Of a stretch of 43,300 bases of DNA, positions 19,361 to 27,222 are shown one piece after another. The DNA is from Actinomycetota bacterium (GTDB lineage: Bacteria > Actinomycetota > Actinomycetes > Actinomycetales > Microbacteriaceae): the NCBI GenBank assembly GCA_018268455.1, contig JAFDWM010000015.1:1-43300 (forward strand), read 5' to 3'. The notes under the pieces are model-generated. The model was not told the DNA's origin. It searched no databases and saw nothing but the letters and a program-made list of their open reading frames with translations. Positions within the stretch are counted from its first letter, which is position 1. The number at the start of each line of letters is the position of its first letter. The position numbers were made by a program, and so were the translations under genes.

Positions 19361-20332
19361 TCAGCGACGCGGCGGGAGCGCGTCGCGGAGCGAGGCCAGC
19401 ATGAACTGATCGGCAGGTGCGACGCGAGGGACACGTGCAGTGCGCAGGATGTCGATGAGAGGATCCAGGTCACGCAGCTCGCTCCACCCCCAGCGGATGC
19501 GTCCGGTGACGTGGCGCTGGAGTCGTGCCTCGCGCCGCTTCTCCTTCAGGATCGCCTCGGTCGGATCGCCGAACTCGCCTGAGTACTTCGCGTCGCCGTC
19601 AGCCTCACCGATGAGATCGCGAGATCGCCAATAGAAGTCGGCGCGATCTTCGACCTCATCGGTCGTGAACGTCACCTGGAGCTCCGGTCGTTCGAAACCG
19701 GCGAACTCGATCGCGGCGAGACTGAGCGATTCCATCACACTTTCCGGGATTCCTGTCACCCGATCGAGTGCCCATCGCGCGCGGCGCCGATTTCGCGATG
19801 ACAGCCGCGACTCGTTGATGGCGGGGAGCTGTGCGGGAACGATATCGGGTGAGCGGCGCAGGAGCGCGTCGGCGTACGCCAGCCCCGCGCCAGGTGAAAC
19901 GGTGCGGGCGAGGTCGACGATGGTGTCGCCGGCGGAGGTGAGAAGTATCCCGTCGATTTCATCGATTGCGCGGGTGTCGGTGGAGGTGAGGACGCGCACC
20001 GCTCCGGAGATCCGGCTGGTGCGGTCGGGATCCATGACCAGGATCGGATCCCCCTGGCGCCCGAGGAAGACGCCGCGCAGCGCGGCGGCTGTGATCCCGC
20101 AGAACACGATGCCGGGTTGAGAGAGTGCAACCGCGTGCGCGCGAGCCAGGTAGCGATCCCACGGCGCAAGCGCGTCCCATCCTGTCGTTTCCGCGAAGAC
20201 ACCGGGAACAACGCGGGTGAGGTCGCCGCGGCGCCAGGCTCGCTGGAGAGTCGCTGAGGTCATGGTCTCGTGCGTGCGCAGCAGCTCGATCGGCGTCGCG
20301 GCGATCGGGGTGATGATTCCAGTGTTCAGCAT
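19361..20332 (-). CDS. AbiEi-like (type IV antitoxin family) protein with PD-(D/E)XK nuclease-like C terminus
   Basis: This 323-residue protein has an N-terminal winged-helix-like part (TSATLQRAWRRGDLTRVVPGVFA, residues 26-48), as in AbiEi antitoxins. A middle AbiEi-type segment follows (VFCGITAAALRGVFLG). The C-terminal region shows nuclease-style residues: Glu202, Asp232 (RADFYW), Glu243, Asp245 and Lys249 in GEADGDAKY. Related proteins in actinobacteria are often solitary, so it need not be part of a toxin pair, and no AbiEii nucleotidyltransferase is adjacent. The ATG at 20332 gives the normal start; longer starts add a Cys/Arg-rich stretch not typical of the family. Copies 1 and 2 of the palindromic repeat flank it. 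Confidence 0.7.
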   Translation of the reverse strand: MLNTGIITPIAATPIELLRTHETMTSATLQRAWRRGDLTRVVPGVFAETTGWDALAPWDRYLARAHAVALSQPGIVFCGITAAALRGVFLGRQGDPILVMDPDRTSRISGAVRVLTSTDTRAIDEIDGILLTSAGDTIVDLARTVSPGAGLAYADALLRRSPDIVPAQLPAINESRLSSRNRRRARWALDRVTGIPESVMESLSLAAIEFAGFERPELQVTFTTDEVEDRADFYWRSRDLIGEADGDAKYSGEFGDPTEAILKEKRREARLQRHVTGRIRWGWSELRDLDPLIDILRTARVPRVAPADQFMLASLRDALPPRR

Positions 20333-20441
20333 GTGCCGATCTTGCCGACACCCGACGCCCCGTGCAGTGCGCACACCGCAGTCGGTGCACAACTTCCGGA
20401 GTCAGGTCGCTGTGCGGACCGATCACAGACCCTGCCGGGTG

Positions 20442-20520
20442 TGACCGCGAGACTTCATCTCCGCCTCGAGACTGCGCGCCAGGACTGCAGTCTCGTTACT
20501 CAGTTGGAGTCTCGCGGTCA
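20442..20520. repeat. Palindromic repeat, copy 2
   Basis: This is the cleanest copy. Outer arms TGACCGCGAGACT (20442-20454) and AGTCTCGCGGTCA (20508-20520) pair perfectly. Inner arms CGAGACTGC (20466-20474) and GCAGTCTCG (20487-20495) also pair perfectly, so it can fold as a hairpin within a hairpin. It lies upstream of the AbiEi-like gene and downstream of the CPBP gene. Confidence 0.85.
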
Positions 20521-20540
20521 GGGTGCAGGCGTGCACGCGC

Positions 20541-21338
20541 TCAGTGCGCGGGGAGGCCGAACAGCGCGGGCCACAGGGAGGCGACCCAGGGGTAGCCGAC
20601 GAAGACTGCGGCGTCGATGAGGAAGTGCGCGACGAGGAAGGGGAGCAGCCGGCCCGTGCGCAGGAACAGGAAGCCGAACAGCAGCCCCATCCCGAGGTTG
20701 CCGACGAAGGCGCCCGGGCCCTGATACAGGTGGTAACTGGCGCGCAGCACTGACGTGGTGACGAGGATCGTCCACGGTCCCCAGCCCAGCTGGCGCAGCC
20801 TCGCGAAGAGGTAGCCGAGCACGACGAACTCCTCCTGCACCGCGGCGCGCGCGGCCGACAGCAGGAGGACCGGCACGGTCCACCAGTATCCGCTCTGCGG
20901 GCCGGGATCCACGGCCACGAACCACCCCAGCAGCCTCCCGACGACGTAGAGGGCGAGGCCGGGGATCCCGATCGCGAGCACGAGCACCACCCCGCGCCCG
21001 CTGTCCCGGCCGATCCGGCGCCCGTCCAGGCCCAGCACGGCCAGGTGCGGACGCTGCCGCCGCCAGAGCAGGAAGCACACCAGCAGCACCGGCACCACCG
21101 AGAACGCGATCCCGAGCATCTGGTAGAGGAAGTCGAACACCTGACGGTCGCTCAGCGTCGGGTTCAACGTCGCGGTCTGGTCGGCCAGGGGAGTGGAGCG
21201 CGAGTAGCGGTCGATGAGCTGCACGATGGCGTAGACCGCCGACTGACCGAGTCCGAGCGCGAGCACGATCGCGATCTCCCAGCCGATCCGCGCCCGAGAG
21301 GGACGGTCGGGCGGCGGCTCCGGCAGCGAGATCCTCAT
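20541..21338 (-). CDS. CPBP-family intramembrane metalloprotease-like protein
   Basis: This 265-residue protein has about seven hydrophobic segments and the CPBP/Rce1 (abortive infection, CAAX protease) signatures. The first is QEEFVVLGYLFARL with Glu169-Glu170; the canonical EExxxR arginine is leucine here. The second is SYHLYQG with His203, and the third is HFLIDA with His238 and Asp242. The SYHLYQG form is frequent in actinobacteria, so the missing arginine is probably a subfamily trait. Roles in this family include membrane protein processing and bacteriocin-related tasks; the substrate is unknown. It is transcribed away from typA, from which it is separated by 116 bases. Confidence 0.85.
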   Translation of the reverse strand: MRISLPEPPPDRPSRARIGWEIAIVLALGLGQSAVYAIVQLIDRYSRSTPLADQTATLNPTLSDRQVFDFLYQMLGIAFSVVPVLLVCFLLWRRQRPHLAVLGLDGRRIGRDSGRGVVLVLAIGIPGLALYVVGRLLGWFVAVDPGPQSGYWWTVPVLLLSAARAAVQEEFVVLGYLFARLRQLGWGPWTILVTTSVLRASYHLYQGPGAFVGNLGMGLLFGFLFLRTGRLLPFLVAHFLIDAAVFVGYPWVASLWPALFGLPAH

Positions 21339-21400
21339 GTCCCGAGAGTAGGGGCAGGATCCATGGATCCGCCGCGCAGGATGCGTTCAGGGCGGTGATG

Positions 21401-21406
21401 TATTCT
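21401..21406 (+). promoter_or_regulatory. Probable -10 of typA
   Basis: TATTCT stands 49 bases before the typA ATG in a short AT-richer island. It differs from TATAAT at two positions. No clear -35 is visible. Confidence 0.4.
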
Positions 21407-21454
21407 GAAGAGTCCGGAATCCCGGGCGAACCCCCATCTGCTTAGGACTCCTTC

Positions 21455-23365
21455 ATGGCGCACGCCCTCCGTTCCGATCTCCGCAACGTCGCCATCGTCG
21501 CGCACGTCGACCACGGCAAGACCACGCTGGTGGACGCCATGCTGCGCCAGACCGGCTCGTTCGGCGAGCACGCGCATGTCGAGGAGCGCGCGATGGACTC
21601 GAACGACCTGGAGCGTGAGAAGGGCATCACGATCCTCGCCAAGAACACGGCGATCACGTACAACGGCGTGCACACCGACACCCCGATCACGATCAACGTG
21701 ATCGACACCCCGGGTCACGCCGACTTCGGCGGTGAGGTCGAGCGCGGCCTGTCCATGGTCGACGGCGTGGTGCTTCTGGTCGACTCGAGCGAGGGCCCGC
21801 TGCCGCAGACCCGCTTCGTGCTGCGCAAGGCGCTGGAGGCCAAGCTGCCGGTCATCCTGCTCGTGAACAAGACCGACCGCCCCGACGCGCGCATCGCAGA
21901 GGTCGAGGAGGAGGCGCACGACCTCCTGCTGGGCCTCGCGTCCGACCTGGTCGACGACGTGCCCGACCTCGACGTCGACGCGCTGCTCGACGTGCCGGTG
22001 GTCTACGCGTCCGGCCGCGCGGGCGCCGCCTCGCGCAACCGCCCGGAGAACGGCTCGCTGCCCGACAACGACGACCTTGAGCCGCTGTTCGAGGCGATCC
22101 TCGAGCACGTCCCGGCTCCCTCCTACGACGACGAGGCGCCGCTTCAGGCGTGGGTGACCAACCTCGACTCCTCGCCGTTCCTCGGCCGTCTCGCCCTGCT
22201 GCGCGTGTTCAACGGCACGCTGAAGAAGGGGCAGACCGTGGCCTGGGTGCGCGGCGACGGCACGTCCAGCAACGCGCGCATCACCGAGCTGCTCAAGACG
22301 AAGGCGCTCGATCGGTTCCCGGCGGAGTCCGCCGGTCCGGGCGACATCGTCGCGATCGCGGGCATCGAGAACATCACCATCGGCGAGACCATCGCCGATC
22401 CCGAGGACGTGCGGCCGCTGCCGGCCATCACGGTCGACGACCCCGCGATCTCGATGACGATCGGCACCAACACCTCGCCGCTGATGGGCAAGGTCAAGGG
22501 CCACAAGCTCACCGCGCGCATGGTGAAGGACCGCCTCGACCGTGAGCTCATCGGCAACGTGTCGCTCAAGGTCGAGGACATCGGCCGTCCGGACGCCTGG
22601 GAGGTGCAGGGCCGCGGCGAGCTCGCGCTCGCGATCCTCGTCGAGAACATGCGTCGTGAGGGCTTCGAGCTCACCGTCGGCAAGCCGCAGGTGGTCACGA
22701 AGAAGATCGACGGCAAGACCTACGAGCCGTTCGAGCACCTCACCATCGACACCCCCGAGGAGCACCTCGGCGCGATCACCCAGCTCCTCGCGAACCGCAA
22801 GGGCCGCATGGAGAACATGACCAACCACGGCACCGGCTGGGTGCGGATGGAGTTCATCGTCCCGTCGCGCGGCCTCATCGGCTTCCGCAGCGAGTTCCTC
22901 ACCACGACCCGCGGCACCGGCATCGCCAACGCCATCTCGCACGGTTACGAGCAGTGGGCCGGTCACATCACGACCCGTCAGAACGGATCCATCGTCGCCG
23001 ACCGCTCCGGTGTCGTCACGCCGTTCGCGATGATCGCGCTGCAGGAGCGCATGTCGTTCTTCGTGCAGCCCACCGAAGAGGTCTACGAGGGCATGGTCAT
23101 CGGCGAGAACTCGCGCGCCGACGACATGGACGTGAACATCACCAAGGAGAAGAAGCTCACCAACATGCGCTCCTCCACGGCCGACAACTTCGAGTCCATG
23201 ACGCCGCCGCGTCTGCTGACGCTCGAGGAGAGCCTCGAGTTCGCGCGCGACGACGAATGCGTCGAGGTCACCCCGGAGAAGGTGCGCATCCGCAAGGTCA
23301 TCCTGGACGCGACCGTCCGCGGCCGCGAGGCTTCGCGCCAGAAGCGCCAGGACGCCGGCGCGTAG
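21455..23365 (+). CDS. typA: Ribosome-associated translational GTPase TypA/BipA
   Basis: This 636-residue GTPase is a relative of EF-G that binds the ribosome and supports growth under stress and ribosome assembly at low temperature. G motifs are visible: AHVDHGKTT (P-loop, residues 15-23), [22 protein letters not shown] (G3) and NKTDRPDAR (G4). The C-terminal domain has the BipA-specific [21 protein letters not shown] and [17 protein letters not shown] segments. The length is close to the usual 610-640. Its place near the ferredoxin-dapC pair matches the order remembered from M. tuberculosis (Rv1165). Confidence 0.97.
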   Translation: MAHALRSDLRNVAIVAHVDHGKTTLVDAMLRQTGSFGEHAHVEERAMDSNDLEREKGITILAKNTAITYNGVHTDTPITINVIDTPGHADFGGEVERGLSMVDGVVLLVDSSEGPLPQTRFVLRKALEAKLPVILLVNKTDRPDARIAEVEEEAHDLLLGLASDLVDDVPDLDVDALLDVPVVYASGRAGAASRNRPENGSLPDNDDLEPLFEAILEHVPAPSYDDEAPLQAWVTNLDSSPFLGRLALLRVFNGTLKKGQTVAWVRGDGTSSNARITELLKTKALDRFPAESAGPGDIVAIAGIENITIGETIADPEDVRPLPAITVDDPAISMTIGTNTSPLMGKVKGHKLTARMVKDRLDRELIGNVSLKVEDIGRPDAWEVQGRGELALAILVENMRREGFELTVGKPQVVTKKIDGKTYEPFEHLTIDTPEEHLGAITQLLANRKGRMENMTNHGTGWVRMEFIVPSRGLIGFRSEFLTTTRGTGIANAISHGYEQWAGHITTRQNGSIVADRSGVVTPFAMIALQERMSFFVQPTEEVYEGMVIGENSRADDMDVNITKEKKLTNMRSSTADNFESMTPPRLLTLEESLEFARDDECVEVTPEKVRIRKVILDATVRGREASRQKRQDAGA

Positions 23366-23376
23366 GCGTCACGGAT

Positions 23377-23415
23377 CCGACGGCCCCGCTCTGCTCCGGC
23401 AGGCGGGGCCGTCGG
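23377..23415. terminator. Bidirectional terminator between typA and the XRE gene
   Basis: CCGACGGCCCCGC (23377-23389) pairs perfectly with GCGGGGCCGTCGG (23403-23415). The inside continues as CTGC/GCAG around TCCG after one bulged T, giving 17 pairs in total. It lies between convergent genes and could serve both. Confidence 0.85.
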
Positions 23416-23429
23416 CATCCGGGCCGCGC

Positions 23430-23978
23430 TCAGCGCAGCTCGGAGATGAGCACCGCGGACGTGCCGGGCTCGAGCGCCTCGAAGACGTGGCCGGCGTCGC
23501 CGGGGTAGGAGAGGTAGTCGCCCGGGCGAAGCTCGACGGCGGATTCGGCGGGGCCGATCAGCGCACGTCCGCTGATGAGCACGACGTGCTCGGTGGTGCC
23601 CACGTGGTGCGGCTGCGACCGCCGCGGCTCACCAGGCTCCGCCTGGATGATGTAGAGGTCGCGGCGGGCACCGGGTGGGCAGGCGGCCACCAGCGTCGCG
23701 ACATAGGGCGCAGCCGCGGAGGGTACGCCGGCGTGATCGCCGGCGCGGATGAGGGTCGGCGCGTTCGTGCGTTCCTCGACGAACGCCGCGAACGGCACGC
23801 CGAGCGCGTCGGCGATCGCCCACAGCGTCTCCACGCTCGGGCCCGTCGATCCGTTCTCCAGCTGCGAGACCGTCGCCTTGGACACACCCGCACGACGCGC
23901 CAGTTCGGAGACCGAGATCCCCGCCGCCTCGCGCTCACGGCGCAGGGAGCGGGAGATGCGTATGCGGAGATCGTCCAT
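23430..23978 (-). CDS. XRE-family regulator with C-terminal cupin domain
   Basis: This 182-residue regulator has an N-terminal helix-turn-helix (residues 8-62; GISVSELARRAGVSKATVSQLENGSTGPSVETLW) and a C-terminal cupin sensor (about 105-180; HHVGTTEHVVLISGRALIG and ELRPGDYLSYPGDAGHVFEAL). Proteins with this layout often control amino acid, polyamine or small-molecule transport. It is divergent from azlCD with only 65 bases between the starts, so azlCD is the likely target. A -10-like GATACT ends six bases before its ATG, so its mRNA may be leaderless. Confidence 0.92.
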   Translation of the reverse strand: MDDLRIRISRSLRREREAAGISVSELARRAGVSKATVSQLENGSTGPSVETLWAIADALGVPFAAFVEERTNAPTLIRAGDHAGVPSAAAPYVATLVAACPPGARRDLYIIQAEPGEPRRSQPHHVGTTEHVVLISGRALIGPAESAVELRPGDYLSYPGDAGHVFEALEPGTSAVLISELR

Positions 23979-23984
23979 GCGGGC

Positions 23985-23990
23985 AGTATC
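23985..23990 (-). promoter_or_regulatory. -10 element of the XRE-cupin gene, leaderless arrangement
   Basis: On the minus strand GATACT is followed by exactly six bases and then the ATG. A transcript start 6-8 bases after the element would coincide with the start codon. Confidence 0.5.
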
Positions 23991-23993
23991 CCA

Positions 23994-24019
23994 AACGATC
24001 GTTCATCTTGACAGACGAA
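23994..24019. promoter_or_regulatory. Candidate operators between XRE gene and azlC
   Basis: AACGATCGTT (23994-24003) is a perfect 10-bp palindrome. Next to it TTCATCT and AGACGAA form a 7-base inverted repeat with one mismatch (24003-24020, approximately), which overlaps the azlC -35. The positions suit control of both divergent genes by the XRE-cupin protein. Confidence 0.45.
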
Positions 24020-24036
24020 TCGCGTATGTTCAGAAT
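24008..24036 (+). promoter_or_regulatory. Promoter of azlCD
   Basis: A perfect TTGACA -35 (24008-24013), a 17-base spacer, and CAGAAT (24031-24036) as the -10. The predicted start falls at about 24043-24044, on the azlC ATG, so the mRNA would be leaderless. This is the best sigma-70-like promoter in the window. Confidence 0.65.
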
Positions 24037-24043
24037 GATAGCC

Positions 24044-24832
24044 ATGCGTTTAGAGAAGCGAACGGCCGCCGTCGAGGAGGACGAAGGCGACTCCGCGGGG
24101 GAGGTCCGCGCGGCGCGACGAGAGGCGCTCGGGGTCGTGCTGGCGACGAGCGCCTACGGGATCTCCTTCGGCGCTCTCGCCGTCGCGAGCGGATTCGACA
24201 TCTGGCAGACCTGTGTGCTGAGCCTGCTGATGTTCACGGGCGGATCCCAGTTCGCGTTCGTCGGCGTGATCGGGGCCGGCGGGCTCGCCGCCGCACCCGC
24301 GGCGATCGCCTCGGCACTGCTGCTCGGAGTGCGCAACGTCGCCTACGGGATGCGGCTGTCGCCGATCTTCCCGCGGGGCACCGGGCAGCGCGCGCTGGCC
24401 GCGCCGTTCACGATCGACGAGTCCACCGCCGTCGCGCTCGCGCAGACGAGGCCGCGCGCCCGGCTGATCGGATTCTGGATCACCGGCGTCGGCATCTTCG
24501 TCGGCTGGAACCTCACGACTCTGCTCGGCGCGCTGCTCGGAGACGTGCTGGGGGATCCCAAGACCTACGGCCTCGACGCCGCGGCGGCGGCCGCGTTCCT
24601 CGCCCTGCTGTGGCCGCGGCTGCGCAAGCGCCAGGCGATCGCCGTCGGCATCGCGGCCGCGGTGGTCGCGACGGCGCTGACGCCCGTGCTCATCCCAGGA
24701 CTTCCGGTGCTCGTGGCCGCCCTCGTGGCGATCGTCGTCGGCTGGTTCAACTGGTTCGCGCCGCGCCCCGCGGCGTCCACCCCGGATTCCGATCTCCGGG
24801 AATCTGACGCCGTGCAGAAAGGATCCTCATGA
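24044..24832 (+). CDS. azlC: AzlC-family branched-chain amino acid exporter, large subunit
   Basis: This 262-residue membrane protein has five to eight hydrophobic helices. Family marks are YGISFGALAVASGFDIWQTC, SLLMFTGGSQFAFVGVIGAGG, and LLLGVRNVAYGMRLSPIF. AzlCD complexes export branched-chain amino acids or analogues such as azaleucine. The ATG at 24044 is preferred over an in-frame TTG at 24008 because that TTG is part of the -35 hexamer and the predicted transcript begins at the ATG. The next gene, azlD, overlaps by four bases. Confidence 0.9.
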   Translation: MRLEKRTAAVEEDEGDSAGEVRAARREALGVVLATSAYGISFGALAVASGFDIWQTCVLSLLMFTGGSQFAFVGVIGAGGLAAAPAAIASALLLGVRNVAYGMRLSPIFPRGTGQRALAAPFTIDESTAVALAQTRPRARLIGFWITGVGIFVGWNLTTLLGALLGDVLGDPKTYGLDAAAAAAFLALLWPRLRKRQAIAVGIAAAVVATALTPVLIPGLPVLVAALVAIVVGWFNWFAPRPAASTPDSDLRESDAVQKGSS

Positions 24833-25143
24833 CGCTCTGGAATGCCGTGCTGCTGGCCGCGATCGGCTGCCTCGCGCTGAAGGGGCTCGGCTATCTCGTC
24901 CCGGCCTCGGTGCTCGAGGCGCCGCGCCCCGCCCGCATCACCGACCTGCTCACGGTCGCGCTGCTGGCGGCTCTGGTCGCCGTGCAGGCGCTCGCCTCCG
25001 GGCCGCACATCGTGGTCGACGCGCGAGTGCCGGCGGTGCTGGTGGCGGCGGGGCTGCTGTGGCTGCGTCAGTCGTTCCTGGTGGTGGTGATCGCCGCGGC
25101 CGTGGTCGCGGCTGTGCTCCGGCTGCTGGGGTGGGCCGCGTAG
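24829..25143 (+). CDS. azlD: AzlD-family small subunit of branched-chain amino acid exporter
   Basis: This 104-residue protein has about four hydrophobic segments and the family motif KGLGYLVPASVLEAPRPARITDLLTVALLAALVAVQAL. It pairs with AzlC in the membrane. ATGA overlap with azlC implies coupled translation. Its TAG stop is also the first three bases of the -10-like TAGGCT that precedes the next gene. Confidence 0.9.
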   Translation: MTLWNAVLLAAIGCLALKGLGYLVPASVLEAPRPARITDLLTVALLAALVAVQALASGPHIVVDARVPAVLVAAGLLWLRQSFLVVVIAAAVVAAVLRLLGWAA

Positions 25144-25146
25144 GCT
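25141..25146 (+). promoter_or_regulatory. -10 element inside the azlD stop, leaderless arrangement
   Basis: TAGGCT is followed by six bases and the ATG at 25153. It reuses the azlD TAG. No -35 is visible. Confidence 0.4.
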
Positions 25147-25152
25147 CGACGC

Positions 25153-25632
25153 ATGGTCGGATCGCGCGTGAGCAGGGTGCTGTCGTGGATCGCGCTGGTG
25201 GCGGTGGGCGCGGTGTTCGGCTTCGCCACGACCATCACGCACTCCTCGTCGTTCGGTGCGGTGGGCTGGATATCCGCCATCCCGGTGCTCGGCACGGTGC
25301 TCGGATCCGGGTGGGTGGGCCTCGTGCTCGGCGTGATCGCGTGCGGGGGCATGCTGCTCGCCGTGCGGCTGCTGTTGCACGACCGCTGGGCGGCGCTCGC
25401 GACCGGGCTCGGCATGCTCGCCGCGATGGTGATCATCTCGGGTGCGGGGCCGGGCGGATCCGTGATCGTGCCGAACGATCTGCTCGGTGTGATCTGGACC
25501 TGGACGGTCGCGACCATGGTCGTGCTGGTGGCCGCCTGGCCGGACTTCTCCCGCCTGCGCCGGCTGCAGCAGGAGGCGCAGGCCGCTCGCCCGGCTCCGG
25601 CGCCGAGCGCAGGGGAGCGCGACGGGTCGTAG
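25153..25632 (+). CDS. DUF6113-like membrane protein of unknown function
   Basis: This 159-residue protein has four predicted membrane helices (about residues 10-30, 38-60, 62-83 and 88-110, with a further hydrophobic stretch near 125) and a charged, Pro/Ala-rich C-terminal tail (QQEAQAARPAPAPSAGERDGS). It resembles small membrane proteins found next to the fdxA-dapC pair in Microbacteriaceae. No catalytic motif is visible. Confidence 0.7.
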   Translation: MVGSRVSRVLSWIALVAVGAVFGFATTITHSSSFGAVGWISAIPVLGTVLGSGWVGLVLGVIACGGMLLAVRLLLHDRWAALATGLGMLAAMVIISGAGPGGSVIVPNDLLGVIWTWTVATMVVLVAAWPDFSRLRRLQQEAQAARPAPAPSAGERDGS

Positions 25633-25635
25633 ACT
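25630..25635 (+). promoter_or_regulatory. -10 element of the ferredoxin gene, leaderless arrangement
   Basis: TAGACT, then GGGCCC, then the GTG start at 25642. The same GGGCCC spacer follows TAGGCT before dapE. The element overlaps the end of the preceding gene. Confidence 0.5.
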
Positions 25636-25641
25636 GGGCCC

Positions 25642-25962
25642 GTGACATATGTGATCGCCCTGCCCTGCGTCGACGTGAAGGATCGCGCCTGCGTCGATGA
25701 GTGTCCCGTGGACTGCATCTATGAGGGTGAGCGCTCGCTGTACATCCACCCGGACGAGTGCGTCGACTGCGGCGCCTGCGAACCGGTCTGCCCGGTCGAG
25801 GCGATCTACTACGAGGACGACCTGCCCGAGGAGTGGAGCGACTACTACAAGGCGAATGTCGAGTTCTTCGACGAGATCGGATCCCCCGGCGGTGCCGCCA
25901 AGGTCGGCGTGATCCACCACGACCACCCGATCATCGCCGCGCTCCCGCCGCAGGGCGAGTAA
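25642..25962 (+). CDS. fdxA: Seven-iron ferredoxin (3Fe-4S/4Fe-4S)
   Basis: This 106-residue electron carrier has cysteines arranged for two clusters: [17 protein letters not shown] near the start and [12 protein letters not shown] around residues 40-51, as in FdxA/FdxC ferredoxins of actinobacteria. The long acidic C-terminal tail ([20 protein letters not shown]) is typical. The GTG start gives MTYVIALPC, the usual N terminus. dapC starts only five bases after the stop, so the two are in one transcript; this pairing is also seen in M. tuberculosis (fdxC, Rv1177, and Rv1178, from memory). Confidence 0.95.
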   Translation: MTYVIALPCVDVKDRACVDECPVDCIYEGERSLYIHPDECVDCGACEPVCPVEAIYYEDDLPEEWSDYYKANVEFFDEIGSPGGAAKVGVIHHDHPIIAALPPQGE

Positions 25963-25967
25963 CCGGC

Positions 25968-27080
25968 ATGTCCGTCCGCGACCTCGCCGACTACCCCTGG
26001 GACGCGGTCGCCCCGTACCGGGAGCGCGCCGCCGCGCATCCCGGCGGCATCGTCGATCTCGCCATCGGATCCCCGGTGGATCCCACGCCGGAGATCATCC
26101 GCCGCGCCCTCGCGGAGGCGACCGACGCGCACTCCTACCCTCAGACGGTGGGAACGCCGACACTGCGCGAGGCGATCGTGGAATGGTATGCGCGTCGCCG
26201 GGGAGTGCCGGACCTGCGGGTCGACAACGTGATGCCCACGATCGGCTCCAAGGAGCTCGTCGCGCTGCTGCCGACACTGCTCGGCCTCGGTGCCGGCGAC
26301 ATCGTCGTGCAGCCGAAGGTCGCCTACCCGACCTACGCGGTCGGTGGCGCCGTGGTCGGCGCCACCGTGGTGTCGGAGGACGACCCGTCGCGCTGGCCGG
26401 AGGGCGCGAAGCTCATCTGGATCAACACTCCCGGCAACCCCGACGGGCGCACCTGGACCGTCGACGAGCTCACCGCGGCCGTGTGCCGCGCGCGCGAGCT
26501 CGGCGCTGTGCTCGCCAGTGACGAGTGCTATGCGGAACTCGGCTGGGAGGGCCGATGGGAGAGCGAGCCGGTGCCGTCGGTGCTGGATCCGCGGGTCACC
26601 GGAGGCACCCGGTCGGGACTGCTGAGCGTGTACTCGCTGAGCAAGCAGTCCAATCTCGCCGGATATCGTGCGGCGTTCATCGCCGGCTGCGCACGCGTGG
26701 TCGGCGACGTGCTCACCGCGCGCAAGCACCTCGGTCTCATGCCGCCGGCCCCCGTGCAGCACGCGATGGCCGTGGCGCTGCGCGACGACGAGCACGTGGC
26801 CGCGCAGAAGGAGCGCTATCGGGCGCGCCGCGCGCTGCTCAAGCCGGCACTGCTCGAGGCCGGCTTCCGGATCGACGGCTCCGAGGCGGGGCTGTACCTG
26901 TGGGCGACCGAGGGACGCGATGCCTGGGAGTCGATGGACCGCCTGGCCGGACTCGGGATCCTCGCGGGACCCGGCCCGTTCTACGGCGCGCACTCCGCGG
27001 AGCACGTGCGGTTGTCGCTGACGGCGCCCCTCGAGCGGATCGAGGCCGCTGCGACCCGGTTGCGCTCCTCTGCCTCGTAG
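25968..27080 (+). CDS. dapC: Succinyldiaminopimelate transaminase
   Basis: This 370-residue class I/II PLP aminotransferase is likely DapC, which makes N-succinyl-L,L-diaminopimelate in the succinylase branch for lysine and peptidoglycan. Family marks are DLAIGSPVDPTPEIIRRAL, SYPQTVGTPTLREAIVEWY, the INTPGNPDGRTW motif, SDECYAELGW, and the PLP lysine at residue 226 in SLSKQSNLAGYRAAF. DapC rather than a general aminotransferase is supported by the adjacent ferredoxin and by dapD and dapE further along the window. The longer frame from 25758 is only antisense/overlap noise through fdxA. Confidence 0.9.
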   Translation: MSVRDLADYPWDAVAPYRERAAAHPGGIVDLAIGSPVDPTPEIIRRALAEATDAHSYPQTVGTPTLREAIVEWYARRRGVPDLRVDNVMPTIGSKELVALLPTLLGLGAGDIVVQPKVAYPTYAVGGAVVGATVVSEDDPSRWPEGAKLIWINTPGNPDGRTWTVDELTAAVCRARELGAVLASDECYAELGWEGRWESEPVPSVLDPRVTGGTRSGLLSVYSLSKQSNLAGYRAAFIAGCARVVGDVLTARKHLGLMPPAPVQHAMAVALRDDEHVAAQKERYRARRALLKPALLEAGFRIDGSEAGLYLWATEGRDAWESMDRLAGLGILAGPGPFYGAHSAEHVRLSLTAPLERIEAAATRLRSSAS

Positions 27081-27116
27081 CTTTCCCCAGGCCGGATCCG
27101 GGAACTCTTAGCGGAT

Positions 27117-27153
27117 GTCACAGTAGGTCACCGCGCGGGCTAGGCTGTATAAG
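27117..27153 (+). promoter_or_regulatory. Probable promoter of the citrate synthase gene with a direct repeat
   Basis: TATAAG (27148-27153) is a good -10. Upstream, GTCAC occurs twice (27117-27121 and 27127-27131), ten bases apart, on one face of the helix near the -35 zone. That spacing suggests a dimeric or tandem activator site, but no regulator is named by it. Confidence 0.45.
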
Positions 27154-27222
27154 CGACGCGATCGCCGGCCGAAAGGCGGCGGACGCGCATCCCCCACACG
27201 AGACAGACATCAGGAGGTCTGC

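Noticed and set aside
20541-21338. The missing arginine in the CPBP EExxxR motif as a sign of a dead enzyme
   Set aside because: The rest of the motifs (SYHLYQG, HFLIDA) match a common actinobacterial subfamily that I recall having a similar change, so it is probably normal.
24008-24043. A TTG start for azlC upstream of the ATG
   Set aside because: That TTG is the first half of the TTGACA -35 hexamer, so it would not be transcribed from the predicted start.
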